DNA from: Pseudomonas sp. GM78
GTDB taxonomy: Bacteria > Pseudomonadota > Gammaproteobacteria > Pseudomonadales > Pseudomonadaceae
NCBI RefSeq assembly: GCF_000282475.1
Contig: NZ_AKJF01000120.1
Coordinates: 1-64,000 of the forward strand
Reading direction: 5' to 3'
DNA length: 64,000 bases
The notes beneath the pieces were generated by a model, which was given only the letters and a program-made list of their open reading frames with translations, was not told the DNA's origin and did no database searches. How positions within the stretch are numbered: position 1 is the first letter of the stretch; each line of letters opens with the position of its first letter. The translations under genes and the position numbers were made by a program. Shown here one piece after another: positions 39,101 to 46,927 of this stretch.

Positions 39101-39831
39101 GTGTTATCAAGGAAGGGCTTCCTTTGGCGCGCAAGAAAGTAGACAGTGCTCTCAGTGTCTTGTCCGACACTGCTTCAAAGGATGATGCAAACCTTGTGCT
39201 CAAGCTACTTCTGGGGGACGCCTCACCCCAAACACGCAACCAATACATCACCTATTTGAATGAAGTAAAAGCTGACTTTTCAAAGGTCAGTCTCAACAAT
39301 GTAATTTTTGATGGTTCAAAAAACACCGAGGCGCTCGCGTCATTAAACACCACTTGGTATAAGGAATGGCAGGCCGCAAGCCACAGTGAAGCAGCGCGCA
39401 AAAAATTTATCAGGATAAACATTCACAATTTTAATGATAATTACCGCAAGGAGTTTTTCAACTCAGGTACCACGGCTGACGGTTTGATTCACGAAATGTT
39501 TCACGGTGCGCCCGACACCCGGGATTTCAACTATGCGTTAGCCCCGGATGTTTATCAGAAAGGTTACCAACAACTGGACGTAGGCCCTTTGTTGAACCTC
39601 GCCTCCGGTCATGCGCCAGCGATTCCCGGCAAATACCCGCCGGTATACCTCAAAAGCACCACCGCCTTGAAAAACGCAGACTCGTTTGCCATAACGACTT
39701 CGTTGTTGAGCCAGTTGGCGACCAACCGACCTGTCTATCTGGAAAATATCAAAGCCATGCAGTTGGCGCTTGATCGAAACCGCAACGGCTACATCGGCGT
39801 GGATGTCCTGGTGAAACTCAATACGATCTAA
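36109..39831 (+). CDS. Giant toxin-like protein with C-terminal HExxH zinc-peptidase-like tip (paralogue B)
   Basis: The 1240-residue paralogue matches the preceding gene over about residues 1-985, then has about 255 more. The extra part carries LIHEMFHGAPDTRDFNYA: HExxH at 1128-1132, followed by T-x-D-x-x-Y with Asp1139. This is the arrangement of aspzincin (M35) metallopeptidases, in which Asp is the third zinc ligand. The tail DRNRNGYIGVDV (about 1222-1233) looks like an EF-hand loop. A hydrophobic helical stretch (about 840-920, ending NPLDG) could insert into membranes. No signal peptide or immunity gene is visible. A secreted or contact-delivered protease toxin is inferred, not shown. 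The gene is AT-rich relative to its surroundings. Confidence 0.72.
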   Translation: MNLPDIAKTSVVRFSKPHRILSDPEKNIKSDQIERQQILTLLKKGITGEDDDIPVYWDGEFITAQKGSSFEQAHQPGAVLLQRMMDKPAFKHILEEHGVKSGSFHVFTAGQIFVWPHDRVDRVTNAINLDPELKDDLTTLTEIAASIGGVVSTNDAIGVKQWIAFHEYDLPVDVKGIKNLIKHLEFEYSPSPPLDNYWAMISAPELSSAERKTIRALTEQFTGREKKLMAVLWEIAFGPQGHTITLANCRELLHELGTPPFLQSWSKTYIDALGWYGSSAGDDISELYAEQILMTAIILDTYPAAGEEEPRNHVAGYNLYAPENIEKSAQDIIFDFERHLEVNHQVPVYATTLAAYLLLAGKAPELLVRELPDSLLAGTSEWIAFCRGVALAEANAIGSALSMAYCDVMQLEAIEPVNKDLEILHSVLAIDPIIDWALLNSIVTLDSVNSHYPAAVESAIAAYQAFGDLYTQTATTLATALPTRKAISLEILQHIVPGCDFLEEKILYEKRRGSHEFNNFEPLAMSMVELNMSNHLGTSNWDLRRGTSIYQSFPHLLPGLVSTEGVFKRRFDQAYAPLAKAMATTVNLVLSGLPPIDRARLLCGEITLFTLRPSVAVIQPPDMFLQEKQKDKDAATGRYGLVLCSNHEGRLYCYELFTLQGECRKNPELAALIEKENLLQHPARLDFTGHINSLSKAATPLMLPTDIERYTHGVPHGVALSSQGVIDKLGSPPRTEKKSSETQQGHCKSFYSGQFNSLVDFILKHRPVWTYEELIEDSRGRTELELKLAREENYFDTFINIIVPFKSCYEDLTSDDPDRNRGSVLACTIELAVNVLLVVGVVAKAVSMVGKAASIGAKSRALAKTGLVLLNSVFNPLDGTPELLYGAGKYLKKGALGIGKLGLHSLENATHQLRKLNGAADSYDLIKAAQRIDVAQGTWRPLDSAVDSFVFAAVRKNDDWYALNRLGQPWGKKLNNFESTIKLHPIRYKFMPESYARSVIKEGLPLARKKVDSALSVLSDTASKDDANLVLKLLLGDASPQTRNQYITYLNEVKADFSKVSLNNVIFDGSKNTEALASLNTTWYKEWQAASHSEAARKKFIRINIHNFNDNYRKEFFNSGTTADGLIHEMFHGAPDTRDFNYALAPDVYQKGYQQLDVGPLLNLASGHAPAIPGKYPPVYLKSTTALKNADSFAITTSLLSQLATNRPVYLENIKAMQLALDRNRNGYIGVDVLVKLNTI

Positions 39832-39842
39832 AACCGGGATCA

Positions 39843-39866
39843 CCGCCGCAGGGCGACCTGCGGCGG
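39843..39866 (+). terminator. Hairpin after paralogue B, likely terminator
   Basis: The 9-bp stem CCGCCGCAG/CTGCGGCGG (39843-39851 and 39858-39866) has a 6-base loop. A GGGGTTT follows, so the T-run is weak. The position, 12 bases after the stop, fits a terminator. Confidence 0.55.
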
Positions 39867-39950
39867 CGGGGTTTCGCTCAGGGTCAACCCTCTTGTGGTT
39901 TAATTGCGCCCTCTCGATTTCTACCCGATAACCTGCCCGAAGGAACAACA

Positions 39951-41246
39951 ATGACCCTGCCCCACGCAACCAAAGTCCTGGTCATTGGTTACGTCTGGCC
40001 CGAGCCTCGCTCTTCGGCAGCCAGTGGGCATGTGCTGCAAATTCTCGAGACGTTCTTGCAGCAGGGGTGGGACATTACGTTCAGCAGCCCCGCGGGTACC
40101 GGAGAGCATCGCGCTGACCTGACAACACTGGGTATTCGTGAAGTACCGATCGAATTGAACAACAGCAGTTTCGACGACTTCGTCCGCGAACTGGCTCCAG
40201 ACATGGTGCTGTTCGATCAGTTCATGATGGAGGAACAGTTTGGCTGGCGTGTAGAGAAGCACTGTCCTGACGCGTTGCGGGTGCTTGAAACCTCGGATTT
40301 GCAAAGCTTGCGGCACGCTCGGCATCAGCGACTCAAGGACCGTTTGAAGGCCAGTGACGACAACAATGATTTCAACGAACTGTTCGCACCCGCGTTGCGC
40401 GAAGAATTCGAATTGATGGCTGATACCGACCTGGCAAAACGTGAAATTGCCGCGCTGTATCGTTGCGATTTGAACCTGATGGTCTCTGAAGTGGAAATCG
40501 AGTTACTGGTCGAACAGTTCAACATGCCGCGCCACTTGCTGCACTGGTGTCCGCTGATGGTCGAACCGCCCTGCGTGCCGCCGGCCGCTTTTGAAGATCG
40601 TGCGCACTTTATCAGCATCGGTAATTTTCGACATGCACCGAACTGGGATGCGGTGCTCTGGATGAAAACGACGATCTGGCCGTTGATCCGCGAACGACTG
40701 CCCAATGCCCAATTGCATATCTACGGTGCCTACACGCCACCAAAAGCTACGGCCCTGCACAATGCGGCGCAAGGTTTTCATGTCATGAACTGGACAGAGG
40801 ATGCATTGCAGGTCATGTCGGCGGCGCGGGTTTGCCTGGCACCTTTGCGTTTTGGTGCGGGCATCAAAGGCAAAATTGTCGATGCCATGCTCTGTGGAAC
40901 GCCCTGTGTCACCACACCGATAGGTGCCGAAGCCATGCACGGCGAACACTCGTGGCCGGGCGTCATCGCCCAAACAGCACAAGCGTTCGCTCATAGCGCG
41001 GTTCAGCTCTACAAGGATGAATCATGCTGGAAAGACGCCCAGGCTTTTGGACAGACGCTCCTGAGCGATCGTTATCAACGATCGATACATGGCCAGGCAC
41101 TGATAGAAAAACTACGGTATTGCCAGCGGAACTTGTTGCAACTCAGGAGGGATAACTTCACCGGCAGCATGTTACGCCACCACCACAATAAAAGTACCCA
41201 ATATATGGCGCAGTGGATTGAAGCAAAAAACCGAAACCCACTGTAA
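39951..41246 (+). CDS. Glycosyltransferase family 4 / GT-B type
   Basis: The 431-residue predicted sugar transferase has a GT-B fold. The N-terminal half begins KVLVIGYVWPEPRSSAASGH, typical of the acceptor domain. The C-terminal half carries GNFRHAPNWDAVLWM and APLRFGAGIKGKIVDAMLCGTPCVTTPIGAEAM, the nucleotide-sugar binding region with the expected Glu-containing end. AAGGA lies before the ATG. No other polysaccharide gene is near, so the acceptor (cell-surface glycan or protein) is unknown. It stands alone between the toxin-like genes and mtlR. Confidence 0.85.
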   Translation: MTLPHATKVLVIGYVWPEPRSSAASGHVLQILETFLQQGWDITFSSPAGTGEHRADLTTLGIREVPIELNNSSFDDFVRELAPDMVLFDQFMMEEQFGWRVEKHCPDALRVLETSDLQSLRHARHQRLKDRLKASDDNNDFNELFAPALREEFELMADTDLAKREIAALYRCDLNLMVSEVEIELLVEQFNMPRHLLHWCPLMVEPPCVPPAAFEDRAHFISIGNFRHAPNWDAVLWMKTTIWPLIRERLPNAQLHIYGAYTPPKATALHNAAQGFHVMNWTEDALQVMSAARVCLAPLRFGAGIKGKIVDAMLCGTPCVTTPIGAEAMHGEHSWPGVIAQTAQAFAHSAVQLYKDESCWKDAQAFGQTLLSDRYQRSIHGQALIEKLRYCQRNLLQLRRDNFTGSMLRHHHNKSTQYMAQWIEAKNRNPL

Positions 41247-41383
41247 GCACTCGCACCCAAGCGGTCTACGACCCTGCGTTACATGCTCGGGCGCCAGCGG
41301 GACGGCCGGAGCGTTGCAAGCTGGCATTGCAGGCCTGGAAAGAGGCATGATCAAGGTGCAATGACAATAAAAAGTGCGCTGAC

Positions 41384-42289
41384 ATGACCCGAACCGCCAG
41401 AGTCACCGATCCTTCCTATGAACTGATGGACGACCATAACGGGCTGTCCATCATCTATCGCCAGCACGGCTTCCCCTGCCCCCTGGTACGCTGGCATTTT
41501 CACAAGGAATACGAGCTGCACCTGATCGTCGCCAGTTCAGGCAAGGTATTCATTGGCGACTACATCGGCAATTTCTATCCGCAAACCCTGTTTCTCACGG
41601 GCCCCAACCTGCCACACAACTGGATCAGCCAGGTGGCCGAAGATGAGGTGGTGCCCAAGCGCGACATGCTAGTCAACTTCACCGACGAGCTGTTCGACAG
41701 CGGCTACCAGGTGTTCGCCGAACTCAGGAGCCTGGCGCCGCTGCTGGAACGCGCGCAGTACGGTATCGAGTTTCGCTGTAAACACACGATCGGCAAGGCG
41801 ATGGACCTTATGCAGCGCATCGCCGACACCCAGGGCATGACCCGCCTCGGGCACTTTTTCATACTGCTGGAGTTGCTGGCGGCCTGCGAAGATTATCAAC
41901 TGCTGTCCGGTGCCACGACGCCGCAACTGGCCGACGAACACAACATCGATCGCACCAACCGCGCGGTGGATTACATCTTTGCCCACTACGCCCGCGAGTT
42001 GCCGCTGGAGGAAGTCGCCGAGCATCTGGGCATGAAGCCGACCTACTTCAGCCGCGTGTTCAAGCAGGCCACCGGGCGCTGCTTCATCGAGTTCGTCAAT
42101 CGCCTGCGCATCAGCAAGTCCTGCGAACTGCTGGCCGATGGCGACAAACCGGTGACCGACGTGTGCTTCGAGTCAGGCTTCAACAATATCTCCAACTTCA
42201 ACCGGCGTTTCCAGCAGCTCAAGGGCATGACGCCTTCGCATTACCGGCGGTTGGTGGTGCAGCGGTTGACCGAGCAAAACCTGGGTTAA
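41384..42289 (+). CDS. mtlR: MtlR, AraC/XylS-family activator of the mannitol operon
   Basis: The 301-residue regulator has an N-terminal cupin-like sugar-sensing domain (about 20-110, RWHFHKEYELHLIV). Two AraC helix-turn-helix motifs follow at the C-terminus (about 200-295, LEEVAEHLGMKPTYFSRVFK and ESGFNNISNFNRRF). It fits P. fluorescens MtlR in sequence, size and place directly upstream of mtlE. It is expected to activate the mtl operon when mannitol, sorbitol or arabitol is present. It is transcribed in the same direction as the operon but from its own region. Confidence 0.93.
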   Translation: MTRTARVTDPSYELMDDHNGLSIIYRQHGFPCPLVRWHFHKEYELHLIVASSGKVFIGDYIGNFYPQTLFLTGPNLPHNWISQVAEDEVVPKRDMLVNFTDELFDSGYQVFAELRSLAPLLERAQYGIEFRCKHTIGKAMDLMQRIADTQGMTRLGHFFILLELLAACEDYQLLSGATTPQLADEHNIDRTNRAVDYIFAHYARELPLEEVAEHLGMKPTYFSRVFKQATGRCFIEFVNRLRISKSCELLADGDKPVTDVCFESGFNNISNFNRRFQQLKGMTPSHYRRLVVQRLTEQNLG

Positions 42290-42401
42290 AACACAATCCC
42301 TGTGGGCGCGGCGGTGCTGTATTTCAACCCAAAACCTGTACGGATTCGATGTCGTCCCACCGCTGAAAAAGCCCTTCTCTGCGTCTCCCCCTCCAAACTC
42401 C

Positions 42402-42438
42402 AGTGCAAAAAAGTATCAATCCAAGTGCGATGGATGAT
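42402..42438 (+). promoter_or_regulatory. Probable MtlR operator: two direct repeats
   Basis: The layout is AGTGC-N5-AGTAT-N7-AGTGC-N5-ATGAT. AGTGC recurs exactly 22 bp apart (42402 and 42424), two helical turns, as expected for an AraC-family dimer on direct repeats. The last half-site is degenerate. The site touches the -35 element, consistent with activation. Confidence 0.7.
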
Positions 42439-42467
42439 TTGTCTCGCCCTCAATAGAAGGCTGTAAT
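42439..42467 (+). promoter_or_regulatory. Sigma-70-type promoter of mtlE
   Basis: A weak -35 TTGTCT (42439-42444) is followed by a 17-bp spacer and a -10 TGTAAT (42462-42467). The poor -35 and adjacent direct repeats fit an activator-dependent promoter. The leader to the mtlE ATG is about 78 bases. Confidence 0.65.
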
Positions 42468-42551
42468 CAGCGCACATTCTTCCAGCCGTCGGAAGATACA
42501 AAAACAATAACTGTCCTTCTGTGGCCTTCGGGTGCAGAAAAGGAGTGCACG

Positions 42552-43862
42552 ATGCAACCTTCTGTAAAAGCTCTGCTTGCCCTCACCTGCATGACCCTCA
42601 GCAGCGTCAGCCTTGGCGCCCAGACCCTGACGATCGCCACCGTCAACAACAGCGACATGATTCGCATGCAAAAGCTCTCGAAAACCTTCGAGGCCGAGCA
42701 TCCGGACATCAAGCTCAACTGGGTGGTGCTCGAAGAAAACGTCCTGCGTCAGCGCCTGACCACTGACATCGCCACCCAGGGTGGACAGTTCGATGTACTG
42801 ACCATCGGCATGTACGAAGCCGCACTGTGGGGCGCGAAAGGTTGGCTGGAGCCGATGAAGGATTTGCCGGCCAGCTACGCCCTCGACGATGTTTTTCCCT
42901 CGGTGCGCGAGGGCCTGTCCGTCAAAGGGACGCTGTATGCCTTGCCCTTCTACGCTGAAAGCTCCATCACCTATTACCGCACCGACCTGTTCAAGGACGC
43001 CGGCCTGACCATGCCCGAGCGCCCGACCTGGACCCAGATCGCCGAATTCGCCAACACACTCACCCACAAGGATAAGGAACAGTACGGTATCTGCCTGCGC
43101 GGCAAGGCGGGTTGGGGGGAAAACATGGCGCTGGTCACCACCGTGGCGAACGCCTATGGCGCTCGCTGGTTCGATGAGCAGTGGAAACCGGAATTCAACG
43201 GTCCCGAATGGAAGAACGCGCTGAACTTCTACGTCGACACCATGAAGAAATCCGGACCACCTGGGGTATCGAGCAACGGCTTCAATGAAAACCTGGCGCT
43301 GTTCAACAGCGGCAAATGCGCGATCTGGGTCGATGCCAGCGTCGCCGGCTCGTTCGTCACCGACAAGACCCAGAGCAAGGTCAGCGACCACGTCGGTTTC
43401 ACCTACGCGCCCCACGAGGTCACCGATAAAGGCTCGGCCTGGTTGTACTCCTGGGCACTGGCGATCCCGACCAGTTCCAAGGCCAAGGACGCGGCAAAAA
43501 CCTTCAGTGCCTGGGCCACGTCCAGGGAATACGCTGCACTGGTGGCACAAGAAGACGGCATTGCCAACGTGCCGCCAGGCACCCGGGCCTCGACCTACAG
43601 CGAGGCCTACTTGAGTGCCGCGCCATTTGCCAAGGTCACGCTGGAGTCGCTCAAGGCAGCGGACCCGGGCAAGCCGACGCTCAAACCGGTGCCTTATATC
43701 GGCATTCAGCTGGTGACCATCCCGGAGTTCCAGGGCATTGGCACCCAGGTCGGTAAATCGTTCTCGGCAGCGCTGATTGGCCAAACTCCGGTTGACCAGG
43801 CCCTGGCCGCGGCCCAGCAAACCACCGAACGCGAGATGAAGCGCGCCGGTTACCCGAAATAA
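42552..43862 (+). CDS. mtlE: MtlE, polyol ABC transporter substrate-binding protein
   Basis: The 436-residue periplasmic binding protein for mannitol and related polyols is in ABC extracellular family 1. It has a signal peptide (about 1-22, ending SLGA-Q), a mature start TLTIATVNNSD, and the family signature YALPFYAESSITYYRTDLFKDAG. AAGGAG precedes the ATG. It is the first gene of mtlEFGKDYZ and is followed by a REP palindrome, which may raise its expression relative to the permease genes. Confidence 0.95.
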   Translation: MQPSVKALLALTCMTLSSVSLGAQTLTIATVNNSDMIRMQKLSKTFEAEHPDIKLNWVVLEENVLRQRLTTDIATQGGQFDVLTIGMYEAALWGAKGWLEPMKDLPASYALDDVFPSVREGLSVKGTLYALPFYAESSITYYRTDLFKDAGLTMPERPTWTQIAEFANTLTHKDKEQYGICLRGKAGWGENMALVTTVANAYGARWFDEQWKPEFNGPEWKNALNFYVDTMKKSGPPGVSSNGFNENLALFNSGKCAIWVDASVAGSFVTDKTQSKVSDHVGFTYAPHEVTDKGSAWLYSWALAIPTSSKAKDAAKTFSAWATSREYAALVAQEDGIANVPPGTRASTYSEAYLSAAPFAKVTLESLKAADPGKPTLKPVPYIGIQLVTIPEFQGIGTQVGKSFSAALIGQTPVDQALAAAQQTTEREMKRAGYPK

Positions 43863-43887
43863 CCGCGCAATCCCGCTCCTGCCTTCT

Positions 43888-43976
43888 GTGGGAGCGAGCC
43901 TGCTCGCGATGACGGTTTGCGCTTCAACATTTTGGGTGGCTGATACGCCGCCATCGCGAGCAGGCTCGCTCCCACA
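43888..43976. repeat. REP palindrome inside the mtl operon, between mtlE and mtlF
   Basis: Perfect 25-bp arms lie at 43888-43912 and 43952-43976 (TGTGGGAGCGAGCCTGCTCG and complement), 26 bases after mtlE and 39 before mtlF. It can form a long stable hairpin in the operon mRNA. Confidence 0.9.
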
Positions 43977-44015
43977 TTGGATCTTCACTGGTCTACATGA
44001 ATCGGTTCTTACGCC

Positions 44016-44942
44016 ATGAATACTTCAACTGCCAAAGCTCACCTGGACATTGTCCAACCCCAGCGTAAAAGTCGCGTGGCCAACCCCGGCTGGTTTCTGG
44101 TCAGCCCTTCGGTGGCGCTGCTGCTGCTGTGGATGATCGTGCCGCTGGGCATGACCGTTTACTTTTCGCTGATTCGCTACAACCTGCTCAATCCGGGTGA
44201 AAACGAATTCGTCGGGCTGGAGAACTTCGACTACTTCCTGACCGACTCCGGTTTCATGCCCGGCGCTACCAATACCCTGTTGCTGGTGGGCAGTGTGTTG
44301 CTGATCAGCGTGGTGCTCGGTGTATTGATCAGTGCCCTGCTGGAGGCCAGCGAGTTTCTCGGTCGCGGCATCGTGCGGGTGCTGCTGATCTCGCCGTTCT
44401 TCATCATGCCCACCGTCGGCGCGCTGATCTGGAAGAACCTGATTTTCCATCCGGTGTCGGGGATTCTCGCCTACGTCTGGAAGCTGTTCGGCGCGCAACC
44501 GGTGGACTGGCTGGCGCACTACCCGCTGCTGTCGATCATCATCATTGTCTCGTGGCAATGGCTGCCCTTCGCGATCCTGATCCTGATGACGGCGATGCAA
44601 TCGCAGGACTTGGAGCAGAAGGAAGCCGCGCGCCTCGATGGCGCCGGGCCGGTCGCGATCTTCTGGCACCTGACCCTGCCGCACCTGGCGCGACCGATTG
44701 CGGTGGTGGTGATGATCGAAACCATCTTCCTGCTCTCGGTGTTCGCCGAAATCTTCACCACCACCAACGGCGGCCCCGGCTACGCCTCGACCAACCTCGC
44801 CTACCTGATCTACAACCAGGCGCTGGTGCAGTTCGATATCGGAATGGCCTCGGCAGGCGGCTTGATCGCGGTGGTGATCGCCAACATCGCGGCCATCGTG
44901 CTGGTGCGCATGATCGGCAAAAACCTGACTGACAAAGCCTGA
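44016..44942 (+). CDS. mtlF: MtlF, polyol ABC transporter permease
   Basis: The 308-residue inner-membrane permease is of the MalF type. It has six or so hydrophobic segments and the EAA loop [27 protein letters not shown] (about 205-230), which contacts the ATPase MtlK. It pairs with MtlG to form the channel. The ATG at 44016 follows a REP palindrome. The gap to mtlG is 10 bp. Confidence 0.95.
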   Translation: MNTSTAKAHLDIVQPQRKSRVANPGWFLVSPSVALLLLWMIVPLGMTVYFSLIRYNLLNPGENEFVGLENFDYFLTDSGFMPGATNTLLLVGSVLLISVVLGVLISALLEASEFLGRGIVRVLLISPFFIMPTVGALIWKNLIFHPVSGILAYVWKLFGAQPVDWLAHYPLLSIIIIVSWQWLPFAILILMTAMQSQDLEQKEAARLDGAGPVAIFWHLTLPHLARPIAVVVMIETIFLLSVFAEIFTTTNGGPGYASTNLAYLIYNQALVQFDIGMASAGGLIAVVIANIAAIVLVRMIGKNLTDKA

Positions 44943-44952
44943 GGCCCACGCC

Positions 44953-45783
44953 ATGACTCTTCAACAATCCCGTCGCCTGCAAAGCCTGCTGCTGGGCACA
45001 TTGGCCTGGGCCATCGCGATCCTGATCTTCTTCCCGATCTTCTGGATGGTGCTGACCAGCTTCAAGACCGAAATCGATGCGTTCGCCACACCGCCGCAGT
45101 TCATCTTCACCCCGACGCTGGAAAACTACCTGCACATCAACGAGCGCAGCGACTACGCAAGTTTCGCCTGGAACTCCGTGGTGATTTCGTTCAGCGCCAC
45201 GGCCCTGTGCCTGCTGATCGCGGTGCCGGCAGCCTACTCCATGGCGTTTTACGAAACCCAGCGCACCAAAGGCACGCTGTTGTGGATGCTCTCCACCAAG
45301 ATGCTGCCGCCGGTGGGCGTACTGATGCCGATCTACCTGCTGGCCAAGAGCTTTGGCCTGCTCGACACACGCATCGCACTGATCGTGATCTACACCCTGA
45401 TCAACCTGCCGATCGTGGTCTGGATGATTTACACCTACTTCAAGGACATCCCGAAAGACATCCTCGAAGCCGCCCGCCTGGATGGCGCGACGCTGTGGCA
45501 GGAAATGCTCCGGGTACTGCTGCCGATCGCCAAGGGCGGCCTGGCCTCGACCGTGCTGCTGTCGCTGATCCTGTGCTGGAACGAGGCTTTCTGGTCGCTG
45601 AACCTGACCTCATCTAAAGCGGCGCCACTGACCGCGTTGATCGCCTCGTACTCAAGCCCCGAAGGTTTGTTCTGGGCCAAGTTGTCGGCGGTGTCGACCC
45701 TGGCCTGCGCGCCGATCCTGATCTTCGGCTGGATCAGCCAGAAACAATTGGTGCGCGGGCTGTCGTTCGGCGCCGTGAAATAA
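44953..45783 (+). CDS. mtlG: MtlG, polyol ABC transporter permease
   Basis: The 276-residue MalG-type permease has a first membrane helix at about residues 12-32 and the EAA loop [25 protein letters not shown] (about 170-195). It forms the transmembrane pore with MtlF. It starts 10 bp after mtlF and ends 25 bp before mtlK, consistent with one transcript. Confidence 0.95.
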   Translation: MTLQQSRRLQSLLLGTLAWAIAILIFFPIFWMVLTSFKTEIDAFATPPQFIFTPTLENYLHINERSDYASFAWNSVVISFSATALCLLIAVPAAYSMAFYETQRTKGTLLWMLSTKMLPPVGVLMPIYLLAKSFGLLDTRIALIVIYTLINLPIVVWMIYTYFKDIPKDILEAARLDGATLWQEMLRVLLPIAKGGLASTVLLSLILCWNEAFWSLNLTSSKAAPLTALIASYSSPEGLFWAKLSAVSTLACAPILIFGWISQKQLVRGLSFGAVK

Positions 45784-45808
45784 CAACAACACGTGGAGGC
45801 CCATCCTC

Positions 45809-46912
45809 ATGGCCAACCTGAAAATCAAGAATCTGCAAAAAGGCTTCGAAGGCTTTTCCATCATCAAGGGCATCGACCTGGAAGTGAACGACAAGGAGTT
45901 CGTGGTGTTCGTCGGTCCGTCCGGTTGCGGCAAATCCACCCTGCTGCGCCTGATCGCAGGGCTGGAAGAAGTCAGCGGTGGCTCCATCGAACTCGACGGC
46001 CGCGACATCACCGAAGTCAGCCCGGCCAAGCGCGACCTGGCGATGGTGTTCCAGACCTACGCCCTGTACCCGCACATGAGCGTGCGCAAGAACATGTCGT
46101 TTGCCCTCGACCTGGCCGGGGTGCCGAAAGCCGAGGTCGAGAAGAAAGTCGGTGAAGCGGCGCGCATCCTGGAGCTCGGACCGATGCTCGAACGCAAGCC
46201 CAAACAGCTGTCCGGTGGTCAACGGCAACGCGTGGCGATTGGCCGCGCCATCGTGCGCAATCCGAAAATTTTCCTGTTCGACGAACCACTGTCCAACCTC
46301 GACGCCGCGCTGCGGGTGCAGATGCGCCTTGAACTGCTGCGCCTGCATAAAGACTTGCAAGCCACGATGATCTACGTGACCCACGACCAGGTCGAAGCGA
46401 TGACCATGGCCGATAAAGTCGTGGTGCTCAATGGCGGCAAAATCGAACAGATCGGCTCGCCGCTGGACCTCTATCACCAGCCGGCCAACCTGTTTGTCGC
46501 AGGCTTTCTCGGCACACCGAAAATGGGTTTCCTCAAGGGCCAGGTCAGCCGGGTCGATGGCCAGGGCTGCGAAGTGCAACTGGACGCCGGCACCCGCATC
46601 AGCCTGCCGCTCGGCGGCGCCAACCTGAGGGTCGGCGGCGCCGTCACCTTGGGGATTCGCCCGGAGCACCTGGAACTGGCTACGCCCGGCGACTGCACGC
46701 TGCACGTGACCGCCGACGTCAGCGAACGCCTGGGCAGCGATACCTTCTGCCACGTGCGCACAGCCAACGGCGAAGCCTTGACGATGCGTGTTCGCGGGGA
46801 CCTGGCCAGCCGCTACGGCGAGACCTTGAGCCTGCACCTGGACGCCAGCCACTGCCATTTGTTCGATGCCGACGGCGTGGCGATGACCCGTCCGTTGCGC
46901 GTCGCTGCCTGA
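45809..46912 (+). CDS. mtlK: MtlK, polyol ABC transporter ATPase
   Basis: The 367-residue MalK/UgpC-type ATPase has Walker [10 protein letters not shown], a Q-loop near [13 protein letters not shown], signature LSGGQRQRV, Walker [13 protein letters not shown] and the H-loop [14 protein letters not shown]-terminal TOBE/regulatory domain (about 240-367) follows. It powers import through MtlFG. The ATG is about 8 bases after GGAGG. Confidence 0.96.
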   Translation: MANLKIKNLQKGFEGFSIIKGIDLEVNDKEFVVFVGPSGCGKSTLLRLIAGLEEVSGGSIELDGRDITEVSPAKRDLAMVFQTYALYPHMSVRKNMSFALDLAGVPKAEVEKKVGEAARILELGPMLERKPKQLSGGQRQRVAIGRAIVRNPKIFLFDEPLSNLDAALRVQMRLELLRLHKDLQATMIYVTHDQVEAMTMADKVVVLNGGKIEQIGSPLDLYHQPANLFVAGFLGTPKMGFLKGQVSRVDGQGCEVQLDAGTRISLPLGGANLRVGGAVTLGIRPEHLELATPGDCTLHVTADVSERLGSDTFCHVRTANGEALTMRVRGDLASRYGETLSLHLDASHCHLFDADGVAMTRPLRVAA

Positions 46913-46927
46913 TTCAGAGAGCCTGTG

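Noticed and set aside
42450-43988. 512-codon minus-strand frame opposite mtlE
   Set aside because: Shadow of mtlE that also runs through its promoter and the REP palindrome.
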